Of a DNA stretch of 64,000 bases, positions 26,597-34,978 are shown in pieces. Source of the stretch: Actinomycetota bacterium (GTDB taxonomy: Bacteria; Actinomycetota; Acidimicrobiia; Acidimicrobiales; Ilumatobacteraceae); contig WLJO01000001.1 in NCBI GenBank assembly GCA_009701715.1, positions 62,001 to 126,000 on the forward strand, in the 5' to 3' direction. The notes under the pieces are model-generated. The model ran no database searches. It had not been told where the DNA came from and saw only the letters and a program-made list of their open reading frames with translations. The first letter of the stretch is position 1. Every line of letters starts with the position of its first letter. Both the position numbers and the translations under genes were made by a program.

Positions 26597-26602
26597 ACTC
26601 TA
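26597..26602 (-). promoter_or_regulatory. Candidate -10 box of a leaderless transcript
   Basis: TAGAGT read on the minus strand, seven bases before the ATG at 26589 of the alpha/beta hydrolase. Confidence 0.45.
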
Positions 26603-26625
26603 GGCGCTACCTGCGAGTCGGGTTG

Positions 26626-27294
26626 TCAGATGGGTGCGACGACCGCTCCCGGGTCCTTGACGACGCCGAGCACGGACGACACCTGGGCAACCTGGCCCGA
26701 TTCCGTCGTGGTGTACGTGACCTTGGTGATCCGGCCGTCCACGAGCGTCACGACAAGCGTTGCCGTGCCCGTACCGGCCACGCCGAGGTCTGCGAGCGAC
26801 ACGACAGCGGCGTACTCCACGCCCTCAACCGGGTTCGGCACCTTCGCAACGACCGATGGCCGGGCGAGTGCGCTGATCGGGTCCGCACTGGCTGGCGGGA
26901 TGTCGAGTTCGGCCCAGTCCCCGTTCTCCGGCTTGGCCCAACTTCCCGCCTCCGTGATCACGTAGGAAACCAGACCAGCGTCAGAGGTGAGGGTGATCCG
27001 GGCCCCGGTGCCGACACGGTCGCCCTCCGCGGAGAGCACCCGGACACCGTTGACTTCGGCCGTCGTCGTGAAGTGGTAGCTCGTGCCGAGTTGCTCGAGG
27101 GCCTTGCCCAGTGCATCGGCGTCGGCTGCCGTGGGCGCCTGGGTGGCAACGGGCTCACCCGCAGCCGAGGTGCTGGTGACCGACGGCTCAGTGGTGGTGG
27201 GTGCGGCCTGGGAACCCCCACCACAGGCACCGAGCGCAACCGTCAGGAGGCCTGCTGCAGCCGCAGCAATCAGGCGACCGCGGCGGTCAGTCAT
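26626..27294 (-). CDS. Lipoprotein, LppX/LprAFG-like
   Basis: A 222-residue lipoprotein: MTDRRGRLI, a hydrophobic run and the lipobox L-G-A-C with the modified Cys at 24. After a Thr/Ser linker the mature part is a beta-rich domain (SYHFTTTAEVNG, ISYVITEAGSWAK-like, TLVVTLVDGRITKVTYTT), the pattern of the LppX/LprG half-barrel that carries lipids across the cell envelope. The fit is by pattern only. The start overlaps the end of the upstream gene by eight bases, so the two are translationally coupled. Confidence 0.65.
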   Translation of the reverse strand: MTDRRGRLIAAAAAGLLTVALGACGGGSQAAPTTTEPSVTSTSAAGEPVATQAPTAADADALGKALEQLGTSYHFTTTAEVNGVRVLSAEGDRVGTGARITLTSDAGLVSYVITEAGSWAKPENGDWAELDIPPASADPISALARPSVVAKVPNPVEGVEYAAVVSLADLGVAGTGTATLVVTLVDGRITKVTYTTTESGQVAQVSSVLGVVKDPGAVVAPI

Positions 27295-28447
27295 CGTTGC
27301 CACGGCTACGGCCACTCTCCCCACGGGGGCCGGAGTCACGACCGGACCCTGAGCCCTCCTCGTCCTCGTGCTCCTGCTCGTCCTCGTGCTCCTGGCCGTC
27401 CTCGTGCTCGCCCTCGCTCCCGCTGTTGCCGCGCGGGCCCGTCGAGTGGTCGTCGTCCTCGCCGCCACCATCACGGCCGTGGTCGTCACCGGCCTCGAGC
27501 GCCACATCGGCATTCGTGCCCGGCACCGTTGCGCAGCGGAAGGATTCCGAGACATCGAGCGTGATCAGTCCACCCTCCAGCTCGGCACGCAGGTGTACCC
27601 GCTCCCCGGTTGCGAACCGGACCTGGGTGCTGTGGTCGCCACCGCGGACCGAATCGGGGGCTGGCGTAGCGCTCACGCCCGAGATGGTCCCGTCGAGACC
27701 GACGACGTAGTCGATGTGGGCGGGGGTGCCGTTGCAGAGTTGGCCGTCCCACGCATGCGGGCCGGCTACATCAGCAGCCGGTTGGGCCACGCCGCGGGTC
27801 CGGCCGAGCGTGACCCGCAACGATGCCTGCTGCACGCCGTCCTCGTTGGACACCTCGACCCGAATCCCCACTGTGCGGGACTCGGCTCCGGAGACGAACT
27901 TGATGACTGTCTTGGCCCCCTGTTCGCCATCGTCGCTCGAGTATTGAGTGGCACCGATCTCGGCAGTGGCGTCGCTGGTGGTCACCCCGGTGATGTCGGG
28001 CGATCCATCGCCCTTTGCCGACACCGTGAAGTCGACCGACGTGGCACTCCCCGTGCCGAAGAGGTCACCGCTCCAGTGGCCTGCGCCGCTGACGTCCGCG
28101 AGGCTCCCGGCGCGCACGGTGACGGACTGACGCCCGTTCCGATTGGTGACGGTGACGGTGCCGGTTCCTGCAGCGTTCTCGAACACCACACGGTTCGGCT
28201 TCAGAGCGATTGCGGTCAGCCCGTCTGCCGGGTTCACCGCCACGTTCGTCAGTGATCCCGTTGCATCAGTAGTGACGTCCACCGTGAGCGGAGCACCGAA
28301 GAGCGGGAGGGTGATCGACGTGGGTACCGGATCAACCGCAGGCAGTGTCAGTGCGTGCGCGGCCCCGGTAACCAGCATCGGCGCGGCGAGAGCAACCAGT
28401 GCCCCGAGCGCCCCGGCCCCCTTGCGAAACCTCAATGTTCGTGCCAT
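27287..28447 (-). CDS. Secreted protein with acidic low-complexity tail
   Basis: A 386-residue protein with a clear signal peptide (MARTLRFRKG, hydrophobic 11-28, cleavage after AHA at 32). The body is beta-rich and contains two similar halves with GxGTVTVTNRNGRQ-like and TVGIRVEVSNEDG strands. From about residue 320 to the end the chain is almost only Asp, Glu, His, Gly, Ser and Arg (EHEDGQEHEDEQEHEDEE), a probable cation-binding or disordered extension. The DNA encoding it has direct repeats of about 15 bases around 27360-27415. An AGAGGGG site precedes the ATG. It shares its stop with the start of the lipoprotein gene. No family recognised. Confidence 0.7.
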   Translation of the reverse strand: MARTLRFRKGAGALGALVALAAPMLVTGAAHALTLPAVDPVPTSITLPLFGAPLTVDVTTDATGSLTNVAVNPADGLTAIALKPNRVVFENAAGTGTVTVTNRNGRQSVTVRAGSLADVSGAGHWSGDLFGTGSATSVDFTVSAKGDGSPDITGVTTSDATAEIGATQYSSDDGEQGAKTVIKFVSGAESRTVGIRVEVSNEDGVQQASLRVTLGRTRGVAQPAADVAGPHAWDGQLCNGTPAHIDYVVGLDGTISGVSATPAPDSVRGGDHSTQVRFATGERVHLRAELEGGLITLDVSESFRCATVPGTNADVALEAGDDHGRDGGGEDDDHSTGPRGNSGSEGEHEDGQEHEDEQEHEDEEGSGSGRDSGPRGESGRSRGNDD

Positions 28448-28562
28448 GTGTAAACCCCTCTGTCTGTTGACCGGCCCGCGATGCGGGTGGCCCCAGGTTC
28501 GTGTCTGTGGAAGACACGTCCGCCGCGGCGGTCCGGTTTGGTCCTGTGCAGAACTTCTCGGG

Positions 28563-28958
28563 CTAGCCCGACGCGTGTTCCGCCTTCGCGATGGCCGAAC
28601 GCAGGATTGCCTCAAACGAACCAACATCACCGTGTAGGTCACGGAGATCCTCCGGTCCGAGCAACCGGACCCGATCGCGCCCCGAGTGGCCGATCACCAC
28701 GGGGAGCGGGCCTGCGATCGACCGCAGCCCATCATCGAGATCGTCACGATGCAGGTACTCGATCGAGAGGCCGACGCGATCGGCGCACGCCCGGAACGAG
28801 GGCTTGCGGCGCCAGCGACTGTGGGTGACGTCGCACAGCGTGCAGTGCGGCGCCCCAAGCAGCGTCCCGAACCAGTATCTCAGCTCGCCCACAACGGTGC
28901 CGTCGGCGTCGTACACGAAGGTAAGACGGTCGATCCGGGTTTCCCCTGCTGCAGTCAT
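28563..28958 (-). CDS. Hypothetical protein with a CxxC motif
   Basis: A 131-residue soluble protein beginning MTAAGETRIDRLTFVYDADG. A strand-turn start, then GTLLGAPHCTLCDVTH with a CxxC pair, a basic RWRRKPSF segment, and a C-terminal half with LPVVIGHSGRDRVRLLGPEDL. The layout suggests a small redox or metal-binding fold, possibly thioredoxin-like, but I cannot place it. It diverges from the hydroxyacid oxidase gene at 29032. Confidence 0.6.
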   Translation of the reverse strand: MTAAGETRIDRLTFVYDADGTVVGELRYWFGTLLGAPHCTLCDVTHSRWRRKPSFRACADRVGLSIEYLHRDDLDDGLRSIAGPLPVVIGHSGRDRVRLLGPEDLRDLHGDVGSFEAILRSAIAKAEHASG

Positions 28959-29019
28959 GGTGCCAGTGAAGCACCTACGGGCTGGGTGCGCCCCCCTCTC
29001 GCCCGCAGCCGGGCAGGGC

Positions 29020-29025
29020 TAGCGT
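29020..29025 (+). promoter_or_regulatory. Candidate -10 box of a leaderless transcript
   Basis: TAGCGT, six bases, then ATG at 29032. No ribosome site. Confidence 0.5.
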
Positions 29026-29031
29026 CAGGCC

Positions 29032-30273
29032 ATGACGAACCGCACCGTCCCCCGCTGGAGCACGTTCGCCCCACTCCTCCAGCGCCGCACCGGCTCGTCG
29101 CGACTTCAGCGCAGGCTCGATGGTGCCGCAGACATTGCGGACCTGTCGCGCCTCGCATACCGGCGTGCACCCAAGGCGGTGTTCGACTACGTCGACGGGG
29201 CCGCGAGCGGCGAGGTGACCAAGGCGCGCAACGCGGAGGCATTCGGGCGCGTGGAGTTCCACCCAAGGGTGCTGCGTGATGTGGAGACGGTGGATACCGA
29301 GACCACCATCCTCGGCCTGCCGTCATCCATGCCGTTCGCGTTCGGGCCAACGGGGTTCACGCGCATGATGCACACCGAAGGCGAAGCCGCTGTTGCCCGG
29401 GTGGCGGCGCGCAACGGAATCCCGTACGCGCTCTCCACGGTGGGCACGACCACGATCGAGGACGTTGCCCATGCCTCGGGTGACGGCAGGCGCTGGTTCC
29501 AGCTGTACGTCGTGAAGGACCGCGAGCGCAGCCGCGAGATGCTGCAGCGCGCCCGACGCCACGGCTTCGACGTGCTGATGCTCACGGTTGACGTGCCGGT
29601 GAGTGGTGCCCGACTGCGCGATGCACGGTCCGGAATCTCCATCCCGCCGTCGCTCACCTGGCGCACGTTCCTCAACGGAGCGATGCACCCGGCGTGGCTA
29701 TTCGACTTTCTCACCACACCCCCGCCGAACTTCGAGACGATGGGAACCGGTGACGGTCTGCCGATGACCACGGTGCAGCTCGGCACCACCTCCGCGGCTG
29801 CGTTCGACTCCTCCGTCGGCTACGAGGACGTTGCCTGGTTTCGCGAGGTCTGGCAGGGCAAGGTGGTGGTGAAAGGGGTGCAGCGCGTCGACGACGCCAT
29901 CCGCTGCGCGGATCTCGGCGTCGAGGGGATCGTCGTGTCCAATCACGGTGGCCGCCAGCTGGACCGGGCCGTTGCCACGCTGGACCTGCTGCCTGACGTG
30001 GTTGCTGCCGTGGGCGGCCGCACCGAGGTGCTCGTGGACGGCGGCGTGCGCAGCGGTGCCGACGTGGTGGCGGCGATGGCGCTCGGGGCGAGGGGTGTTC
30101 TCGTCGGACGCGCCTACCTCTACGGCCTGATGGCCGGAGGCGAGGCGGGTGTACAGCGGGCCTTCGACCTGCTCGCACAGGACGTGCGCCGCTCCATGCA
30201 ATTGCTCGGGGTGAACACCGTTGCCGAACTGTCGCCGTCGGTGAATCCCGGGCTCGTGGGACTGCGGCCCTGA
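29032..30273 (+). CDS. FMN-dependent alpha-hydroxy-acid oxidase/dehydrogenase
   Basis: A 413-residue TIM-barrel flavoprotein of the lactate dehydrogenase / glycolate oxidase family. It has the FDYVDGAASGE N-terminal motif, FQLYVVKDRE, LTVDVPVSGARLRD and the active-site signature SNHGGRQLD with the catalytic His. The C-terminal FMN-phosphate site is VDGGVRSGADV and ARGVLVGRAYLYG. It oxidises an L-2-hydroxyacid to the 2-oxoacid. In actinobacteria related proteins include LldD and the mycofactocin-linked MftD. No mycofactocin genes are nearby, so lactate or another hydroxyacid is equally possible. Confidence 0.9.
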   Translation: MTNRTVPRWSTFAPLLQRRTGSSRLQRRLDGAADIADLSRLAYRRAPKAVFDYVDGAASGEVTKARNAEAFGRVEFHPRVLRDVETVDTETTILGLPSSMPFAFGPTGFTRMMHTEGEAAVARVAARNGIPYALSTVGTTTIEDVAHASGDGRRWFQLYVVKDRERSREMLQRARRHGFDVLMLTVDVPVSGARLRDARSGISIPPSLTWRTFLNGAMHPAWLFDFLTTPPPNFETMGTGDGLPMTTVQLGTTSAAAFDSSVGYEDVAWFREVWQGKVVVKGVQRVDDAIRCADLGVEGIVVSNHGGRQLDRAVATLDLLPDVVAAVGGRTEVLVDGGVRSGADVVAAMALGARGVLVGRAYLYGLMAGGEAGVQRAFDLLAQDVRRSMQLLGVNTVAELSPSVNPGLVGLRP

Positions 30274-30354
30274 CCATCCGGGATTACCGGCTTTGCCGCT
30301 CTGGGCATCACGGGCAGGAGCCGCGCCCGAAAACCGTGCCCCAAAACGACAAGA

Positions 30355-30379
30355 GCCGCCGACCCAATGGGCCGGCGGC
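30355..30379 (-). terminator. Intrinsic terminator of the cold shock gene
   Basis: On the minus strand GCCGCCGGCCC and GGGTCGGCGGC pair around ATT (one mismatch), followed by TCTTGTCGTTTT. Confidence 0.7.
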
Positions 30380-30397
30380 ACCTGTTCGAACTGAGCG

Positions 30398-30595
30398 TCA
30401 GAGTGCTTTTACGTTCAGGGCCTCATCGCCCTTGCGGCCGGGGCCGACGTCGAACTCCACCTTCTGCCCCTCGGCCAGGGACTTGTACCCCGTGCCAAGG
30501 ATGTTGGTGTGGTGGACGAATACGTCCGACCCACCGTCACGTGAGATGAAGCCGTAGCCCTTCTCGCTGTTGAAGAACTTTACGGTGCCTTGCAT
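30398..30595 (-). CDS. Cold shock protein (CspA family)
   Basis: A 65-residue OB-fold protein starting [21 protein letters not shown]1 is KGYGFI and RNP2 is VFVHH, both complete, so single-stranded RNA/DNA binding and RNA chaperone activity are expected. The ATG at 30595 was chosen because family members start with this motif. The longer frame adds 31 unrelated residues that fall in a leader of more than 100 bases, as is usual for cold-regulated csp mRNA. A terminator lies 19 bases after the stop. Confidence 0.92.
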   Translation of the reverse strand: MQGTVKFFNSEKGYGFISRDGGSDVFVHHTNILGTGYKSLAEGQKVEFDVGPGRKGDEALNVKAL

Positions 30596-30924
30596 TTTGG
30601 TATCTACTCTCTTTTTCGAGCAGACCCTCGTGGTCGACTCGTTGACCGACCTTACGAGCAATGTGCGCCTAATCCTCGGCAACCGCACAAAACTTCCTCA
30701 GAAGTCGCCAAGAAAATTCGCGGCCGGCCCCCGGGACGACGAAGAACTTCGCCCCGCGATCGCTGTGTCGCTGGCTCCCGCAACGAACCTCCCGTATTCG
30801 CTTGCGGGCGACCCCGCTTTGGGTTGGGACCGGTGTAGGTTTCCCGCAGATGCCTTGGTGCAGGACTGGCCATTACCCCCCGGTGTGGTCCCGCTCTCTA
30901 CTGACGCCTGATTTCAGGAGAGCA
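30596..30924. other. Divergent regulatory region, csp leader and desaturase promoter
   Basis: 329 bases between the cold shock gene (minus) and the fatty acid desaturase (plus). No gene is supported here. The csp side is AT-richer than the surroundings with AAAAAGAGAGTAG before the start, and probably encodes a structured 5' leader. On the plus side an AGGAG ribosome site lies just before 30925. A shared cold response of the two genes would make sense but is an inference. Confidence 0.45.
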
Positions 30925-32016
30925 ATGACCACCATCGAGACCGTCGAGGCTGTGCCCGGCACGTCTGCGTCCATCCTGGCAGCCCTCTGGCAGGCCTCAC
31001 TGCCGTCCGAGCAGGAGATTCGCCGGGGCCGCCTTCGCCTGCAGGCCAAGGCCGCCTCAATCGTCATCACGATCGCAGCCTCCTATTGGGTGCTCGTGAT
31101 CGCCGACTTCGCGCTCTGGGCACGGGTCCCGGCAGCCGCCGCCCTCGTTGCGGCGCTCGTCGCAACCGGCACGAGCATCATGCACGACGCCAACCACGGC
31201 GCGTTCTCGAGCCGCCGCTGGATCAACCGTGTCGCATCGTGTTCTGCCGACTTCCTGGGCGCTAGCTCGTGGCTGTGGCGCTTCAAGCACAACCGCCTGC
31301 ACCACGGCAACACCAACGTGGACGCCTTCGACAGCGATATCGCCCAAGAGCCCTTCGCCCGCCTCGCACCGTGTCAGCAGTGGCGCCCGTGGCACCAGTG
31401 GCAGCACGTCTACCTCTGGTTCCTCTACGGATTCTTCGCGCTGAAGAACGTGATCTTCGGCGACGTGCGCAACCTCGTGGACAATCGCATCGGCAAGCAG
31501 CCCCTGCCTGCAGACATGCGTCGCTCCACCGTCGTGCGCCTCGTCGTCGGCAAGTTCGTCCACATCAGCTGGGCCGTCGTCGTTCCCATGCTCTTCAACC
31601 CGTGGTGGAAAGTCGTGCTGTTCTACGTCACCTGCTCGTGGCTCGTCGGCTTCGCGCTTGCCGTGGTCTTCCAACTGGCCCACTGCGTGGACATCGCCGG
31701 CTTCCCCGACGAGGGCGCGGGACGCCGTGGCGCCGACTTCCTCGAGCACCAGTTGCTGACCACCGTGGATATTGCTTCCCCGATGCCGGTGTTCGGCCAC
31801 GCCTTCCGCTGGATGGTCGGCGGGCTCGACCACCAGATCGAGCACCACATGGCACCCCGCCTGCCCCACACCGTTTATCCGCTGGTCGCCCGCCGCTTCC
31901 ACGCCCTGTGCAACGATGCGGGCATTAGCGTCCGCCTCCACCCGGGGGTCTGGGCAGCGTTGTGCTCACACACGCGCTGGCTCATGGACATGGGCCGCCG
32001 CCCGCTCGCGGCCTGA
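30925..32016 (+). CDS. Acyl-lipid fatty acid desaturase
   Basis: A 363-residue membrane desaturase with the three His boxes that hold the di-iron centre: HDANHG (87-92), HNRLHH (122-127) and HQIEHH (303-308). The Gln-initial third box is typical of front-end desaturases, and there is no fused cytochrome b5. Four or more hydrophobic helices flank them. It introduces double bonds into lipid acyl chains using ferredoxin or cytochrome b5 electrons, usually in response to cold. The start at 30925 follows CAGGAGAGCA. Adjacent to a cold shock protein gene. Confidence 0.9.
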   Translation: MTTIETVEAVPGTSASILAALWQASLPSEQEIRRGRLRLQAKAASIVITIAASYWVLVIADFALWARVPAAAALVAALVATGTSIMHDANHGAFSSRRWINRVASCSADFLGASSWLWRFKHNRLHHGNTNVDAFDSDIAQEPFARLAPCQQWRPWHQWQHVYLWFLYGFFALKNVIFGDVRNLVDNRIGKQPLPADMRRSTVVRLVVGKFVHISWAVVVPMLFNPWWKVVLFYVTCSWLVGFALAVVFQLAHCVDIAGFPDEGAGRRGADFLEHQLLTTVDIASPMPVFGHAFRWMVGGLDHQIEHHMAPRLPHTVYPLVARRFHALCNDAGISVRLHPGVWAALCSHTRWLMDMGRRPLAA

Positions 32017-32057
32017 AGCAGCACGAACCTGATGAATCCGAGAGTGACGAGGACCCC

Positions 32058-32330
32058 ATGACCACCGCCAGCAAGCCGACCAAGAAGTCGTCGAGATCGA
32101 AGTCCGCCCCCCAGGAGCCGCGCACACCGAGCGAGGAGATCGCGTACGAGATCACCTCAACGTTCGGCGACCTCGCACCGTCGGTCCAGCGGATCCTCGA
32201 CGCGGAGCTGAGCGAGCCCCAGCGCCACCGAGCGCTGTCCGCTTTCCGCGGTTCATTGAATGCCATTGGCGACCCGAACCGCGACCCGCGGTACGCGATC
32301 GCCAACTGTGGCGCCGACGACGCCGTCTGA
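32058..32330 (+). CDS. Small basic hypothetical protein
   Basis: A 90-residue protein, MTTASKPTKKSSRSKSAPQE, with a Lys/Ser-rich disordered first 30 residues and a compact helical rest (EEIAYEITSTFGDLAPSVQR, LDAELSEPQRHRALSAFRGS). A GAGGA site precedes it and it lies 41 bases after the desaturase gene, so cotranscription is likely. Family not recognised. Confidence 0.6.
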   Translation: MTTASKPTKKSSRSKSAPQEPRTPSEEIAYEITSTFGDLAPSVQRILDAELSEPQRHRALSAFRGSLNAIGDPNRDPRYAIANCGADDAV

Positions 32331-32502
32331 GGCCGCGCCACGCTTTTGCCGTTTCCCGGGGCATACTGGTTCCGTGAGCGCGCATTCGGCGCCGCTCTCG
32401 GTCAATTGTGCACCGTCGGTCATTGTGAACCGGCGAGGTTTCCTCCAGTAGGGGTCCAAGCATTTTCGGCCACCCCTACATACATAAAGGAAACCCCCCA
32501 CG

Positions 32503-33942
32503 TTGTCCCCCACCCTTGATGCACTTCGCCCTGCCACGCCCGCAGTGAGCGATGACGTCGTTTCGTTCGACCAACTCGGTGTTGCCGAGCGTGTCGTGCA
32601 GTCCCTCAACAGCCGTGGCATCACCTCGGCATTCCCCATTCAGACCGCAACGCTTCCCGATTCGCTCGCAGGCAGGGACGTCATCGGCCGTGGCCGTACC
32701 GGCAGTGGCAAGACCATCGCCTTCGCCGTGCCGACCGTCATGGCCATCGCCGCAAGCCGCGCTGATCGCCAGCCGAAGAGCCCGCGTGGCCTCATCCTCG
32801 TGCCCACCCGTGAGCTCGCAGCCCAGGTCGCCGAGGCCCTCGTCCCGCTCGCCACTGCGCTCGGGCTGCACGTCTCGGTCATCCACGGCGGCGTGAGCGC
32901 GGCCCCGCAGATCAAGGCACTCGGCCGCGGTGTGGACATCGTGGTTGCCTGCCCCGGTCGCCTCGAGGACCTCATCCAGCAGCGCCAGTGCCGCCTCGAC
33001 AAGGTGCTCGTCACCGTGCTCGACGAGGCCGACCACATGGCTGACCTCGGCTTCCTCCCGTCGGTGAAGCGCCTCATGGACCAGACACCCAAGGACGGCC
33101 AGCGCCTGCTGTTCTCGGCCACGCTCGACAACGGCGTGGATGTACTCGTCAAGCGTTACCTCCACAACCCGGTCACCCACTCGGTCGATTCCGCCGAGTC
33201 GCCGGTACCGGACATGGAACACCACCAGCTGATGGTGACCGCTGCGGACAAGGGCACCCTCGTGCGCGACCTCGCGTCCGGCATGGACCGCAGCCTGCTG
33301 TTCACCCGCACCAAGCACGGAGCGAAGAAGCTTGCCCAGCAGCTAACCAAGAGCGGCATCTTCAGCGTGGAACTGCACGGCAACCTGTCGCAGAATGCCC
33401 GCACCCGCAACCTCGACCTGTTCACCTCGGGCGAGGCCCGGGTGCTCGTCGCAACCGACATCGCCGCCCGCGGCATCCACGTGGACGACATCGCACTCGT
33501 GGTGCACGTGGACCCGCCGGAGGAGCACAAGGCGTTCCTCCACCGCTCGGGTCGTACCGCCCGCGCCGGTGCGTCGGGAATCGTCGTCACCGTCGTCACC
33601 CCGGACCAGCGCCGGGACGTTGACACGCTCACCCGCCGTGCGGGGATCCGACCGAAGATCACCCAGGTCGCGCCGGGCCACCCGCTCATCTCGGAGCTCA
33701 CCGGTCCGCCCGCGCCGCCGTCGACACGGACCGTCACGTACGAGGCACCGCCGGCCCCCACCAGGTCGAGCACACGCAAGCCGTCGTCGGCGCGTGGGCA
33801 GCAGTCCGGTCGCCCCGGTGGCCAGGCCCAGCAGCGCACCGGGGCCCCCTCCGGTTCGGGCCAGCCCCGTCGCGGCGGCTCCTCGCAGGGTCAGCACAGC
33901 GGTTCCCAGAACCAGCGCGGCGCTTCGCGTGGCTCCCGCTGA
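32503..33942 (+). CDS. DEAD-box RNA helicase
   Basis: A 479-residue ATP-dependent RNA helicase with every superfamily 2 motif in order: an upstream Q motif (FPIQTATLP), GRTGSGKT, PTRELA, LDEADHMAD, FSATLD, then ATDIAARGI and HRSGRTARAG in the second RecA domain. The tail from about residue 400 is Arg/Gly/Ser/Gln-rich, an RNA-binding extension. The start is a TTG at 32503 after TAAAGGAAA. The 170-base upstream gap suits a structured leader. Such helicases act in ribosome assembly and mRNA turnover, often in the cold, which matches the two cold-linked genes upstream. Confidence 0.92.
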   Translation: MSPTLDALRPATPAVSDDVVSFDQLGVAERVVQSLNSRGITSAFPIQTATLPDSLAGRDVIGRGRTGSGKTIAFAVPTVMAIAASRADRQPKSPRGLILVPTRELAAQVAEALVPLATALGLHVSVIHGGVSAAPQIKALGRGVDIVVACPGRLEDLIQQRQCRLDKVLVTVLDEADHMADLGFLPSVKRLMDQTPKDGQRLLFSATLDNGVDVLVKRYLHNPVTHSVDSAESPVPDMEHHQLMVTAADKGTLVRDLASGMDRSLLFTRTKHGAKKLAQQLTKSGIFSVELHGNLSQNARTRNLDLFTSGEARVLVATDIAARGIHVDDIALVVHVDPPEEHKAFLHRSGRTARAGASGIVVTVVTPDQRRDVDTLTRRAGIRPKITQVAPGHPLISELTGPPAPPSTRTVTYEAPPAPTRSSTRKPSSARGQQSGRPGGQAQQRTGAPSGSGQPRRGGSSQGQHSGSQNQRGASRGSR

Positions 33943-33974
33943 CGCACTGACACGCTGAGGGCCCCACCGCCGTT

Positions 33975-34011
33975 GGTCCGTGCGCAGCGCGACGCGTGCT
34001 GCGCATGGACC
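33975..34011. repeat. Inverted repeat, candidate terminator
   Basis: GGTCCGTGCGCAGC (33975-33988) and GCTGCGCATGGACC (33998-34011) pair over 14 bases with one mismatch around nine bases. No T-run, so Rho-independent action is uncertain. It lies between the helicase stop and the nitrilase. Confidence 0.5.
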
Positions 34012-34042
34012 GTCAAGGCAACGTCGTGCGATGCTGTCGCGC

Positions 34043-34978
34043 ATGAGGTCGTTCCCCGATCCGTTCACCGCTGCCGTCGTGCAGTGGTCCCCCTCCGTCA
34101 ACGATGCGGCCCGGGGCACTGCACGCGCCTGTGAGGCCATCGCCGAGGCCGCTACGCAGCACGGGGCCCGACTGGTCGTGTTCCCGGAGGCGTGGCTCAC
34201 CGGATACCCGTACTTCGAGGGCCTCGGCCCGGGAGCCGAGTACCGCCGTATCTACCGGGACTTCGTCGACCAGGCGGTCGTGATTGACGGGCCCGAGATG
34301 CAGGCCATCCGCGCGTGCGCTGCGGACCACGGTGTCTACGTCGTGATGGGCCTCAACGAGCGCAACCCGATCCATCAGGCCGTCTACAACACCATTGCGT
34401 TCATCGGCCCCGACGGCTCGCTGCTCGGCAAACACCGCAAGATGGTCGCAACGATCACCGAGAAACTCGTGTGGACCAACTGGGACGGCTCGGACCTCGC
34501 TGCATACGACACACCTCTCGGCCGCCTTGGCGGGATGATCTGCTACGAGCATCTCATGGCGCCGGCGCGCTACATCTGCTGCGACCTCGGCGTACAGGTT
34601 CACATCGCCGTGTGGCCCGGCTACCGGTTCATGGACCCGATCGTCGACTCGGTGATCCGCAGTCTCTCGATGGAGAACGCCTGCTTCGTCATCTCGGCGC
34701 GTGAGGTGATGAGCAGGGAACTGCTCCCTGCCGGAACACCCTTTGGGAACCACCCCAACGCGTGGGAGGCACACGGTGGCAGCTCAATCGTGGCCCCTGG
34801 CGCGGTGTACGTCACCGAGCCCGTGTTCGACGTGGAGACCATCGTCACCGGAACCATCAACGTGCCGGACCTCATTGACGTGAAGTGGTGGTCCAACGGT
34901 GTCGGCAACTACTCGCGTCCCGACATCTTCCGGGTGGTGTGGGACTCGAGCCCGAAGCCGCCCGTCGAGCGGATCTAG
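34043..34978 (+). CDS. Nitrilase-superfamily hydrolase (carbon-nitrogen hydrolase)
   Basis: A 311-residue enzyme with the Glu-Lys-Cys triad: Glu49 in VVFPEAWLTGYP, Lys133 in GKHRK and Cys167 in GGMICYEHLM. The tight sequence around the Cys and the strand FTAAVVQ at the N-terminus place it in the true nitrilase branch, which hydrolyses R-CN to the acid and ammonia, rather than the amidases. The start is at 34043 (an ATG at 34031 is equally open). No strong ribosome site is visible. Its stop overlaps that of the convergent gene by CTAG. Confidence 0.85.
   Translation: MRSFPDPFTAAVVQWSPSVNDAARGTARACEAIAEAATQHGARLVVFPEAWLTGYPYFEGLGPGAEYRRIYRDFVDQAVVIDGPEMQAIRACAADHGVYVVMGLNERNPIHQAVYNTIAFIGPDGSLLGKHRKMVATITEKLVWTNWDGSDLAAYDTPLGRLGGMICYEHLMAPARYICCDLGVQVHIAVWPGYRFMDPIVDSVIRSLSMENACFVISAREVMSRELLPAGTPFGNHPNAWEAHGGSSIVAPGAVYVTEPVFDVETIVTGTINVPDLIDVKWWSNGVGNYSRPDIFRVVWDSSPKPPVERI

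Noticed and set aside
25162-27564. 800-codon plus-strand open frame
   Set aside because: It is antisense to the Baeyer-Villiger, hydrolase and lipoprotein genes, has Arg/His-rich low-quality protein, and no ribosome site.
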